Below, piece by piece: positions 15,803-23,837 of a DNA stretch of 64,000 bases. The notes beneath the pieces are model-generated. The model had not been told where the DNA came from, ran no database searches, and worked only from the letters and a program-made list of their open reading frames with translations. Both the position numbers and the translations under genes were made by a program. The number at the start of each line of letters is the position of its first letter. The stretch's first letter is position 1. This DNA is from Panacibacter ginsenosidivorans (lineage in GTDB: Bacteria > Bacteroidota > Bacteroidia > Chitinophagales > Chitinophagaceae), in assembly GCF_007971225.1 (NCBI RefSeq), contig NZ_CP042435.1, forward strand, positions 2,235,501-2,299,500, read 5' to 3'.

Positions 15803-16912
15803 ATGACAGCAGACGAACAATACATGCACCGTTGTTTACAGCTTGCAGAAATGGGAGCAGGTTTTGTTGCCCCCAATCCTATGGTGGGTGCGGTGTTGGT
15901 ATATAAAGGCAGGATAATTGGCGAAGGCTATCACATGCAATATGGCAAGGCACATGCGGAAGTAAATTGTATTAACAGTGTTGCAGAAAAGGATCATGAT
16001 TTGATTGCTTCATCCACTATCTATGTTTCACTTGAACCTTGTGCACATTTTGGCAAAACACCACCCTGCGCCGATCTTATCATAGCAAAGAAAATTCCAA
16101 ATGTTGTTGTTGGTTGCAGAGATCCTTTTAAAGAAGTTGATGGCAAAGGAATTGAAAAACTTTTAGCCGCAGGTATTGATGTAAAAGTTGGTGTACTTGA
16201 ATCAGCTTGCAAAGAATTGAATAAACGATTCTTTACATTTCATTCAGAACACAGACCATATATTATTTTGAAATGGGCGCAAACAGCGAATAAAAAAATT
16301 GCAACCTCACCCAAACCCTCTCCAAAGGAGAGGGCTTTAAAACAAACAGATAAAAGATTACTTATTACAAATGCATTGACCAATAAACTCGTACATAAAT
16401 GGCGTAGTGAAGAAGCCGCGATATTGGTTGGTACCAACACTGCTTTATTGGATGATCCTGAATTATCAAACCGGTTATGGAGTGGTAAAAGCCCAACAAG
16501 GTTGGTTGTGGATATGCATTTGCGTTTGCCACGCAACTTGAAAATCTTTGATGGAAAACAACCGACAATTATTTTTAACACATTGCAACATTCAGAAGAT
16601 GTTTTCAAAATTCTCCCCCCACCGGGGGGAGTTAGAGGGGGGCTTTACCAGGTTACAGATGATGTAAGTATTGTTCATCAAATACTCAATGCCTGTTACC
16701 AAAATAATATTCAAAGTATACTGGTAGAAGGTGGCGCAAAACTGCTGCAAACTTTTATTGATGAAGGCTTGTGGGATGAAGCAAGAATTATAACAAACGA
16801 GTTATTGATTGTTGAGGAAGGCTTAGCAGCACCGGAGTTAAGCAATCATCAATTTACAGGTTCAACAAAAATTTTGGATGACAGGATAGCTCACTACAAG
16901 AAAACTAATTAA
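15803..16912 (+). CDS. ribD: bifunctional riboflavin deaminase/reductase RibD
   Basis: A 369-residue enzyme that carries out the second and third steps of riboflavin synthesis. The N-terminal deaminase has the zinc site H51-A-E53 and C80/C89 within PCAHFGKTPPC; the C-terminal NADPH reductase has EAAILVGTNTALLDDP and ILVEGGAKLLQTF. Two short insertions are not part of the normal fold: about residues 168-180 (TSPKPSPKERALK) and 271-281 (LPPPGGVRGGL). Both coincide with DNA palindromes and look like mobile repeats that stayed in frame. Both lie at loop positions, so the enzyme is probably active. The stop overlaps the next ATG. Confidence 0.96.
   Translation: MTADEQYMHRCLQLAEMGAGFVAPNPMVGAVLVYKGRIIGEGYHMQYGKAHAEVNCINSVAEKDHDLIASSTIYVSLEPCAHFGKTPPCADLIIAKKIPNVVVGCRDPFKEVDGKGIEKLLAAGIDVKVGVLESACKELNKRFFTFHSEHRPYIILKWAQTANKKIATSPKPSPKERALKQTDKRLLITNALTNKLVHKWRSEEAAILVGTNTALLDDPELSNRLWSGKSPTRLVVDMHLRLPRNLKIFDGKQPTIIFNTLQHSEDVFKILPPPGGVRGGLYQVTDDVSIVHQILNACYQNNIQSILVEGGAKLLQTFIDEGLWDEARIITNELLIVEEGLAAPELSNHQFTGSTKILDDRIAHYKKTN
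16305..16342. repeat. in-frame palindromic repeat inside ribD (first)
   Basis: CCCTCTCC (16316-16323) and GGAGAGGG (16327-16334) form an 8-bp inverted repeat with an AAA loop. It encodes TSPKPSPKER. Sequences of this CCTCACCC..CTCTCC type are widespread short palindromes, and a similar one lies in a glycosyltransferase gene at 54940. Confidence 0.75.
16613..16644. repeat. in-frame palindromic repeat inside ribD (second)
   Basis: CTCCCCCC (16613-16620) and GGGGGGAG (16624-16631) are perfect inverted repeats with an ACC loop. It is followed by TTAGAGGGGGGCT and encodes LPPPGGVRGGL. It differs in sequence from the first insertion, so two palindrome types entered the same gene. Confidence 0.75.
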
Positions 16913-17520
16913 TGCAACAAAAGGAGTTTTACAATACAGTAGGTCAGCAATCCGTAGCCGAATTTAAAGATAGAGGCAGTCGCTTTCTGGCGTATGCTTT
17001 CCCTATAAAAGATGTTGAGGAATTTAAAAATCATTTGCAGCAATTAAAGAAAGAACATCCAAAAGCAGTGCACCATTGCTTTGCTTACCGCATTGGTTTA
17101 GATGGCAATAATTTTCGTGTAAGCGATGATGGCGAACCTTCCGGCACAGCAGGCAAACCAATACTTGGGCAAATAGACAGTAAAGAGCTTACCAATACGC
17201 TGGTTGTTGTAGTTCGCTATTTTGGCGGCACCTTATTAGGGGTGCCTGGTCTTATTAATGCTTATAAAAACGCCACATCTATGGCGTTGCAGTTAACTAC
17301 GATAATTGCAAAAGCGGTAGAAGTTAATTATATGTTGCAGTACGATTACACGCAGATGAATGACGTGATGATCCTTGTAAAAAAATACAATTGCAGCATA
17401 TTGGCACAGGAAACACAGTTATTCTGCATTTTAAAAGTTGGTGTGCCTTTGAGCAGGCTTGAAGAATTTTTGTACAAGATCCGTGATCTTCGAAACATAG
17501 AAGTTCAAAAGATTAAATAA
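16912..17520 (+). CDS. YigZ/IMPACT family protein
   Basis: A 202-residue protein of the UPF0029 family. The N-terminal domain signature is complete: DRGSRFLAYAFPI, HHCFAYRIG, FRVSDDGEPSGTAGKPIL and VVVVRYFGGTLLGVPGL. A C-terminal ferredoxin-like part follows. IMPACT/YigZ proteins are linked to translation regulation, but the biochemical role in bacteria is not settled. The ATG overlaps the ribD stop (TAATG), so it is translationally coupled to ribD. Confidence 0.94.
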   Translation: MQQKEFYNTVGQQSVAEFKDRGSRFLAYAFPIKDVEEFKNHLQQLKKEHPKAVHHCFAYRIGLDGNNFRVSDDGEPSGTAGKPILGQIDSKELTNTLVVVVRYFGGTLLGVPGLINAYKNATSMALQLTTIIAKAVEVNYMLQYDYTQMNDVMILVKKYNCSILAQETQLFCILKVGVPLSRLEEFLYKIRDLRNIEVQKIK

Positions 17521-17659
17521 TAGGGAACGGTTTTTGTTTATAGCGTTCAATTGGAAAAGATTAAGGCTGTTTTATTTAAGCTCATTTTCTATTCTTTCTT
17601 CGTTCCTCTTTACATTATCTTTACCATCTTTGCTGACTTTATAATGACAAAGTGAAATA

Positions 17660-18820
17660 ATGACTGCTCAAAAACGCATCGCAATATTTGGTTCTACAGG
17701 TTCAATCGGTACACAGGCTTTGGAAGTAATTGCTGCCAATCCTGATAAATTCTCCGTTGAGATACTTACTGCGCATACCAATGATGAATTACTTATTCAG
17801 CAGGCATTAAAGTTTGAGCCCAATATGGTGGTAATAGTGGATGAGAAAAAATACCAGCGGGTAAAAGATGCACTTTCCAAAACCCATGTAAAAGTATTTA
17901 CAGGCGAAGATGCATTGGATGAGGTTGCCGCAATGGATTGCTATGATATAATGCTGGCTGCTATCGTAGGTTTTGCAGGATTGAAACCCACCTTGAAAGC
18001 TATTGAAAATGGTAAGACAATTGGTTTGGCTAATAAAGAAACACTGGTAGTTGCCGGTGATATTGTAATGCGCAAAGCCTCAGAAAACAAGGCTCCGGTA
18101 ATACCCGTGGATAGCGAGCACTCCGCTATTTTTCAATGTCTTGTTGGCGAGAGCAGGAACCCCATTGAAAAAGTAATTCTTACGGCGAGCGGCGGCCCGT
18201 TTCTTGGCAAGAAACCCAACTTTTTGGTCAATGTAAAACGAGACCATGCATTGCAGCATCCCAACTGGAGCATGGGTGCAAAAATCACTATAGATTCTGC
18301 AACACTTATGAACAAAGGGCTTGAAATGGTAGAAGCAAAGTGGCTCTTTAACTTAAAGCCCGAACAGGTACAGGTAGTCATTCACCCGCAAAGCATTATT
18401 CATAGTATGGTGCAGTTTGAAGACGGCAGCGTAAAAGCACAAATGGGTTTGCCAGATATGAAACTGCCCATTCAATATGCTTTGGGTTTCCCGGAAAGAT
18501 TACCTAACCAGTTTCCACGCTATGATTTTAAAAAGCCTAATACACTAACGTTTGAAGAGCCTGATACACGCACGTTCCGCAATCTTGTACTTGCCACAGA
18601 GGCATTGTATAAGGGTGGTAATATGCCCTGCATTCTTAATGCTGCCAATGAAATTGCCGTGTTTGCCTTCCTGCGCAACCGCATTGGTTTTCTGGACATC
18701 ACAGAAATGGTGGAACGTACCATGAACAAAATCACGTTCATAGAAAATCCCACTTTAGATGAATATTTTGACAGCGACGGCGAGGCCCGCAATTTTGCCG
18801 CTTCTCTTATACAGATGTAG
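17660..18820 (+). CDS. dxr: 1-deoxy-D-xylulose 5-phosphate reductoisomerase
   Basis: A 386-residue NADPH enzyme that makes 2-C-methyl-D-erythritol 4-phosphate in the non-mevalonate isoprenoid pathway. The NADPH loop is IFGSTGSIGTQALEV near 8-22. The metal and substrate motifs are present: NKETLVVAG, PVDSEHSAIFQCL, TASGGPF, SMGAKITIDSATLMNKGLE, and the C-terminal ANEIAVFAFL. Length and motif order are normal. The next gene, rseP, follows across an interspersed repeat pair; dxr and rseP are often neighbours in bacteria. Confidence 0.98.
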   Translation: MTAQKRIAIFGSTGSIGTQALEVIAANPDKFSVEILTAHTNDELLIQQALKFEPNMVVIVDEKKYQRVKDALSKTHVKVFTGEDALDEVAAMDCYDIMLAAIVGFAGLKPTLKAIENGKTIGLANKETLVVAGDIVMRKASENKAPVIPVDSEHSAIFQCLVGESRNPIEKVILTASGGPFLGKKPNFLVNVKRDHALQHPNWSMGAKITIDSATLMNKGLEMVEAKWLFNLKPEQVQVVIHPQSIIHSMVQFEDGSVKAQMGLPDMKLPIQYALGFPERLPNQFPRYDFKKPNTLTFEEPDTRTFRNLVLATEALYKGGNMPCILNAANEIAVFAFLRNRIGFLDITEMVERTMNKITFIENPTLDEYFDSDGEARNFAASLIQM

Positions 18821-18876
18821 CTAAACATAATATCTGTTTTCGTTAACGATGAATGTGCTATTATTGCACCTGCTTT

Positions 18877-19026
18877 TTCAGGGCTATTTAGCTTTTGTTG
18901 TGTCACTCACTTGTACGTCTTGTTCTTTATTCAGCAAAGTGTAATCATGTTCAGCAGATAACAGAACGTTGAAGAGTGCGACGCAACGGAAGCTTTATTA
19001 AAAAACAAAAGCTGGGTTCATAAATT
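18877..19026. repeat. interspersed element, inverted pair (R11 variant and R12)
   Basis: The plus unit with the GTGTCAC-type core is at 18897-18917, and the minus unit with the GCGTCGC-type core at 18967-18987. Outer arms read GGGCTATTTAGCTTTT and AGCTGGGTTCATAAA. It lies between dxr and rseP. Confidence 0.88.
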
Positions 19027-19064
19027 TAAAAACAAAAAAAGTCCCTGTAGGGATTTAAGGAAGT

Positions 19065-20429
19065 ATGACTTTATTAGCGATCAACTGGGGTAATACGGGA
19101 ATGCAGGCTTTACAATTTATTCTATCTTTTTCAATACTTGTTACGCTGCACGAATTAGGACATTTTCTTACTGCACGCTGGTTCAAATGCCGCGTGGAAA
19201 AATTCTACCTGTTCTTTAATCCATGGTTTAGTTTGTGGAAGAAAAAAATTGGCGAGACTGAATACGGTTTTGGTTGGGTGCCGTTTGGTGGATATGTAAA
19301 AATATCCGGCATGATCGATGAGAGCATGGATAAGGAACAATTAAAACTGCCTCCTCAGCCTTATGAATTCAGGAGCAAACCAGCATGGCAGCGATTGATT
19401 ATTATGCTGGCAGGTATTGTGGTTAATCTTATTCTTGGTTTTCTTATTTATGCAATGATGCTTTGGCATTGGGGTGAGGAATATATTCCTACCAATAAAA
19501 TGACTTACGGCATTGCAACAGATTCTTTATCGCAGAGCATTGGTCTAAAAAGCGGCGATAAAATCCTAACTGCTGACGGGCAATATATAGATAAGTTTGA
19601 TAAGATAAGAATGAGCGTGCTGCTAAACTCTACAAAGAATCTTACAGTTGACAGAAATGGAGAAAAAGTAAACATAGCAATTCCTGATGATTTCTCCAGT
19701 AACCTGATACATTTTAAAGATCTTGGTTATATTGGTTTGCGTGTGCCTTTCACATCAATAGATTCTTTACAATCTGATACATCTGCTGCAGCAAAAGCAG
19801 GCCTGAAAGAAAATGATAAAGTGCTTGCTGTGAATGGAAAGCCAATAATATTTTTTGATGAGTTTAGAGATGAGATTGTGAAAAACAAAAAGAAGACTGT
19901 TGATCTTACTATACTGCGTGGAGCAGATACACTTCCTGCTAAAGTGCTTGTGCCTGAAACAGGTATTATTGGTATAGCAAATAATATTGATGAGCATTTT
20001 CTTGATTCTGCTTTTGAAGTGAAAAAGATCGATTATACTTTTTTAACAGCTGTTCCTGCAGGCTTTAGAAAAAGTTATGAAACACTTGAATCCTACTGGC
20101 TACAATTGAAACTCATTTTTAGTGGTAAGGTAAATCCTAACGAATCTTTGGGTAGTGTTTTTAGCATTGGTAAAATGTTTGATCCAAAGTGGGACTGGCA
20201 GGGCTTTTGGGGCCTAACAGCTTTTTTCTCGCTGGTACTTGCATTAATGAACCTGCTACCGATTCCAGGTCTCGATGGAGGTCATGCTTTGTTTACATTG
20301 GTTGAAATGATCAGCGGCAGAAAACCGAGCGATAAATTTATGGAATATGCGCAAATGGTTGGGATGGTGCTCTTGCTTGGTTTAATGGCTTATGCGCTGG
20401 GACTGGATATTTTCAGGATGTTTAAGTAA
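19065..20429 (+). CDS. rseP: site-2 protease RseP (RIP metalloprotease)
   Basis: A 454-residue inner-membrane zinc protease that cleaves membrane-embedded substrates such as anti-sigma factors. The zinc motif HELGH is at 29-33; a second motif, LLPIPGLDGGHALF, lies near the C-terminus and supplies the third ligand. Two PDZ-like domains lie between, around 140-210 and 220-300. Membrane helices are at about 14-34, 115-135, 380-400 and 430-450. An ECF sigma factor and a membrane-anchored partner are encoded at 23207-25301, which could be a substrate system (inference). A terminator follows. Confidence 0.96.
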   Translation: MTLLAINWGNTGMQALQFILSFSILVTLHELGHFLTARWFKCRVEKFYLFFNPWFSLWKKKIGETEYGFGWVPFGGYVKISGMIDESMDKEQLKLPPQPYEFRSKPAWQRLIIMLAGIVVNLILGFLIYAMMLWHWGEEYIPTNKMTYGIATDSLSQSIGLKSGDKILTADGQYIDKFDKIRMSVLLNSTKNLTVDRNGEKVNIAIPDDFSSNLIHFKDLGYIGLRVPFTSIDSLQSDTSAAAKAGLKENDKVLAVNGKPIIFFDEFRDEIVKNKKKTVDLTILRGADTLPAKVLVPETGIIGIANNIDEHFLDSAFEVKKIDYTFLTAVPAGFRKSYETLESYWLQLKLIFSGKVNPNESLGSVFSIGKMFDPKWDWQGFWGLTAFFSLVLALMNLLPIPGLDGGHALFTLVEMISGRKPSDKFMEYAQMVGMVLLLGLMAYALGLDIFRMFK

Positions 20430-20451
20430 AAAAAATATTTTATACTACTTT

Positions 20452-20478
20452 AATGCACCATCATGAAGAAGGTGCATT
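20452..20478. terminator. bidirectional terminator between rseP and mutS-like gene
   Basis: AATGCACC and GGTGCATT form an 8-bp stem followed by TTTTTATTT. It lies between two convergent genes. Confidence 0.75.
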
Positions 20479-20483
20479 TTTAT

Positions 20484-22292
20484 TTATGCTAATTCAATCC
20501 CTATTTTCCTCATAAGCAGTGATGCATTTAAACTTGTACAAATTCCCTCTTTTAATTTGTAATCGAAATACAATTCTTCACCGGAAACCTGAACATCAAA
20601 ATGATAATTCGAAATGTTTGCAGGATTATCATTTTCAAGCCTAGCCAGTTCAACATCGTGTGTGGCTATTAAAGCCACTGCGTTCTTTTTGATAAGCTGC
20701 TTTATTAAAGCTGCAGAACCAGTGTGTCTGTCTAAAGAATTTGTGCCCCGCAAAATTTCATCCAACAGAATAAATAAGTTTTCTTGTTTGTTTACTTCAT
20801 CAATAATTGATTTTAGCTTCTTTAATTCGGCATAAAATGTAGAAGTGTTTTCCGCAAGATTATCAGTAATACGCATACTGCTCATAAGTTTACTGATAGA
20901 TACTGTAAAGCTTTCCGCACAAACAGGAGCACCGGCATAAGCAAGTATCATGTTTATGCCAAGGCTTCTCAGGAAAGTACTTTTGCCGGCCATATTTGAA
21001 CCGGTGATTAAATCAACTTTTGCTGCTCCGGTGATGCTGAACGAATTGTTGACTCTTTGTTTTGCAGGAATTAATGGATGACCGATTTCTTTTCCTTCTA
21101 ATATAAAATGTGTATCACTAATAATCGGATAACACCATTCAGCATGATTGAACGCAAGCGTAGCAGTTGTGTTTAATACTTCAATTTCTGCAATAATACT
21201 GAACCATTTAGGAACATGATTCTCGTTTTGTACTTTCCATTTTTTTAGTGCCATTATTTGATGAAGATCCCACAACAAAAAAGTATTAAGAATGATAAAC
21301 GCAAATACATTTAACCTTACATCGAAACGATTGAGGATATTTTTTAAGTTCAATATTTCATTTGCTGCCTTTGTATCATTGTGTTTGATTTGATTTTGCA
21401 TTACAATCAAAAGCTCACTTTGAAATGATTCCTTTTCAAACCAGTTCAACTCATTGTACAGCACATTGACTTCTGTAACGATTCCTGACAGAAGATTATA
21501 AGTAGGTGTAATTTTTTTACTTACCGATAAAGAGATTGAATAAAAAATTATAATACACAATGAAAAGATTGATGTACTTATAAAATCTGAAAGATATAAA
21601 ATCAGAGTACTTATGGTTATTAATGGAAAAATATAAAGTGCTATTTTGAAAACAGGCATATCAAAATATTTTTCTTTTTCATCCTTCAGCCAGTTAAAGA
21701 CTCGTCTTTCAGTATTAATTGATATTTTCTGTTTTATTCCAAATGCCTGCAATTGCTGACGCCATAGAGGTTTTGCAGATAATTCTTTTACGGCTTCCTG
21801 CTGTAATAAAATTTCTTTTTTGTTTAATGGTTGTAATAATCTTTTGGCCAGTAGCAGCTTCGCTTTTTCTGCATTGCACCTGTTGATGTATTGATATAAT
21901 GAAGCTTTGCCAAACAGGTCAAGATCAGCCGCATATGGGTGATGTTCCGGTTCTAAATTTTTGCCATCATATTCATTGTAATAATCCCCATCTGAAAATG
22001 CCAATTCTTTTTTATTAATGGCTACCAATGTTTCATAGTTTTCTATAGCCTCTTTGTTGTTTACATCTTTTGAAACTACAAATAAAAATAGAGTTGCACC
22101 GCCCACTGCGAGAGTGATAATGTAAGCTGTATCAGCATCCCACGTTACATAAACCGCCAAAAAGGTTAACATCAATATTCCAAAGCGCAACCAGCCGAGC
22201 ATTTTTCTTTTGCTATGTAGCCGCTCTAGTATTTGTTCAAGTTCTGCTATTCTTTTACTATAAAATATTGTTGAATTTTCAGCCTGGTTCAT
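20484..22292 (-). CDS. membrane-anchored MutS-family ATPase
   Basis: This 602-residue protein has the MutS ATPase domain at its C-terminus: Walker A GSNMAGKSTFLRSLG, then SSMRITDNLAENTSTFYAELK, Walker B LFILLDEILRGTNSLDR and the switch ATHDVELA. It lacks the N-terminal mismatch-binding domain. It has instead two hydrophobic regions, about 32-78 and 212-265, each with probably two membrane helices. Related proteins are common in Bacteroidota and annotated as mismatch repair, but the missing mismatch-recognition domain and the membrane anchor argue for another role, perhaps recombination or DNA handling at the membrane. It lies convergent to rseP. Confidence 0.9.
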   Translation of the reverse strand: MNQAENSTIFYSKRIAELEQILERLHSKRKMLGWLRFGILMLTFLAVYVTWDADTAYIITLAVGGATLFLFVVSKDVNNKEAIENYETLVAINKKELAFSDGDYYNEYDGKNLEPEHHPYAADLDLFGKASLYQYINRCNAEKAKLLLAKRLLQPLNKKEILLQQEAVKELSAKPLWRQQLQAFGIKQKISINTERRVFNWLKDEKEKYFDMPVFKIALYIFPLITISTLILYLSDFISTSIFSLCIIIFYSISLSVSKKITPTYNLLSGIVTEVNVLYNELNWFEKESFQSELLIVMQNQIKHNDTKAANEILNLKNILNRFDVRLNVFAFIILNTFLLWDLHQIMALKKWKVQNENHVPKWFSIIAEIEVLNTTATLAFNHAEWCYPIISDTHFILEGKEIGHPLIPAKQRVNNSFSITGAAKVDLITGSNMAGKSTFLRSLGINMILAYAGAPVCAESFTVSISKLMSSMRITDNLAENTSTFYAELKKLKSIIDEVNKQENLFILLDEILRGTNSLDRHTGSAALIKQLIKKNAVALIATHDVELARLENDNPANISNYHFDVQVSGEELYFDYKLKEGICTSLNASLLMRKIGIELA

Positions 22293-22410
22293 GCGGATGA
22301 AGCTACGGAAAAGAGTTTTATGAAATTAATAAGTAGTTGTTTTGTAAATTTGCTGTTCGTTTAATAGTTCTCTGAATACGATATTGTGAAAACATGGAAC
22401 CGTTTCTCAC

Positions 22411-22488
22411 TGCTGCATAAAGAACAAAGTGCATAAGAGTGCGACGCAACAACAGTTTAATAGCAGTAATGCAGATTGGCTTATAAAT
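22411..22488 (-). repeat. interspersed element, solo unit R13
   Basis: Minus core at 22430-22450 with inner CTGCATAAAGAACAAAGTG before it and the outer arm AACAGTTTAATAGCAGTAAT after it. It lies upstream of ssrA in a 241-bp gap. Confidence 0.87.
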
Positions 22489-22533
22489 ATTTTTACAGAT
22501 CTAAAATCTACAATCATCAATTGTAAATTAAAT

Positions 22534-22905
22534 GGGGCTGTATTGGTTTTGACAGCACAGGTTACGGTAGGTGTAAGCATGCAGTGCGTTGTATCATTAG
22601 CACTTTAATCTGAAGATTCAAACTTTAAATGGCAATACTCAGTATGCCATGGCTGCCTAATCAGTGATTAGTTAGTCATTAGGGCCGCTTGAGCAGGTTG
22701 TTCTGTTACCAAGCTCCGCCGCCGACTCAAAAACAAACACAGAATGCTGCAATGGAAGGCTGTGACCGTTGCTTAAGACTATACAGCTAAGCGCAGGATC
22801 GGTTGGTTCGTTTCCTGTTTTGCGCCGACAAATAATAATGAAATAAGCATGTAGAAAGCTTATGGTAATTGTGTTTGGACGCGGGTTCGAGTCCCGCCAG
22901 CTCCA
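22534..22905 (+). ncRNA. ssrA: transfer-messenger RNA (tmRNA)
   Basis: The 5' end GGGGCTG pairs with CAGCTCC at 22898-22904, followed by discriminator A; the T-arm GCGGGTTCGAGTCCCGC is near the 3' end. The tag reading frame resumes at GGC 22631 and gives GNTQYAMAA before TAA at 22658-22660, so the full tag would be (A)GNTQYAMAA. This fits the Bacteroidota pattern G..(N/S)YA(L/M)AA. It rescues stalled ribosomes and marks the product for ClpXP, whose genes are in this window. CCA is not encoded. About 372 nt, a normal length. Confidence 0.95.
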
Positions 22906-22910
22906 CATTT

Positions 22911-22938
22911 AAAGCCTGCAGTTTTGCAGGCTTTTTTT
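22911..22938 (+). terminator. ssrA terminator
   Basis: AAAGCCTGCA (22911-22920) and TGCAGGCTTT (22925-22934) form a 10-bp stem with a 4-nt loop, followed by more T. Confidence 0.92.
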
Positions 22939-22940
22939 AT

Positions 22941-23005
22941 TTATAATACCAGCAATATATTTTCATAGCGGCATCGTTGCGTCGCAAGCACTTTATCGTT
23001 CGGCT
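22941..23005 (+). repeat. interspersed element, diverged solo unit R14
   Basis: Core at 22976-22996 keeps GTTGCGTCGCA but then reads AGCACTTTATCG. The rest of the 301-bp gap to the sigma factor gene shows nothing I can name. Confidence 0.75.
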
Positions 23006-23206
23006 TAATAATTAGGCTTATCAAAATATGAGCCTGTTGTTTTGTTCTGAAAACGCATTATAAAGCTTGTACAATCTAGTCTTCAAAAGAGTAATACAAA
23101 AGCGGAAAAAGCCTGTTAAAAAATTCCAGGGGTTTTCCTAAGAAAACCGATGCAGCAATAAAATGAAAAAATTGTCTATATTTATAGGGTAATCCCATTT
23201 ACCTGC

Positions 23207-23785
23207 ATGACTGAACAAACTATTCTGGCGGGCTGCCTTCAAAATAATCCCGCGGCACAACGAGAACTGTATAACAGATACAGTCCTAGAATGCTGTCGG
23301 TGTGTTACAGGTTTGCGCAAAGCCGTGAAGACGCTGAAGATATGCTGCAGGAAGGATTCATAAAAATATTTACCCAGATACATACATTTCAAAATAAAGG
23401 TTCTTTTGAAGGCTGGATAAGGAGGATTATTGTACATACCTGCATCAATTTTTTGAAAAAGTACAAGAAATTTAGTGAGAATCTGGAATTAGGCTATGCA
23501 GGATATGTTGCGGTAAAGGAAGAAACAATACCTTCTATAATGCAGGCAAAACAGGTAATTGAGTGTATAAGGCTATTGCCGGTTGGTTATCGCACTGTTT
23601 TAAATCTTTATGCAATTGAAGGTTATAATCATAAAGAAATATCTGAGATGCTTGAAATTGAGGAGAGTACCAGCAGAAGCCAGTATACAAGAGCAAAGGC
23701 AATGCTGGAATCAATACTCGTAAAGAAAAAGATATTGGATAAACCAGAAGAAGATTTCAGGCTTGTTGCATTTTATAAGAAATGA
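23207..23785 (+). CDS. ECF RNA polymerase sigma factor
   Basis: A 192-residue sigma-70 family protein of the ECF type with regions 2 and 4 only. Region 2 shows NRYSPRMLSVCYRFAQSREDAEDMLQEGFIKIF (region 2.1-2.2), then SFEGWIRRIIVHTCINFL; region 4 shows YRTVLNLYAIEGYNHKEISEMLEIEESTSRSQYTRAKAML. It has a direct downstream neighbour with an N-terminal membrane helix, the usual place for an anti-sigma factor. It probably controls an envelope response; target genes are unknown. Confidence 0.95.
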   Translation: MTEQTILAGCLQNNPAAQRELYNRYSPRMLSVCYRFAQSREDAEDMLQEGFIKIFTQIHTFQNKGSFEGWIRRIIVHTCINFLKKYKKFSENLELGYAGYVAVKEETIPSIMQAKQVIECIRLLPVGYRTVLNLYAIEGYNHKEISEMLEIEESTSRSQYTRAKAMLESILVKKKILDKPEEDFRLVAFYKK

Positions 23786-23837
23786 AGAAAGTACAACTCA
23801 TAATAAAACCAACTAACTGTTTTACAGAATTGATTCT

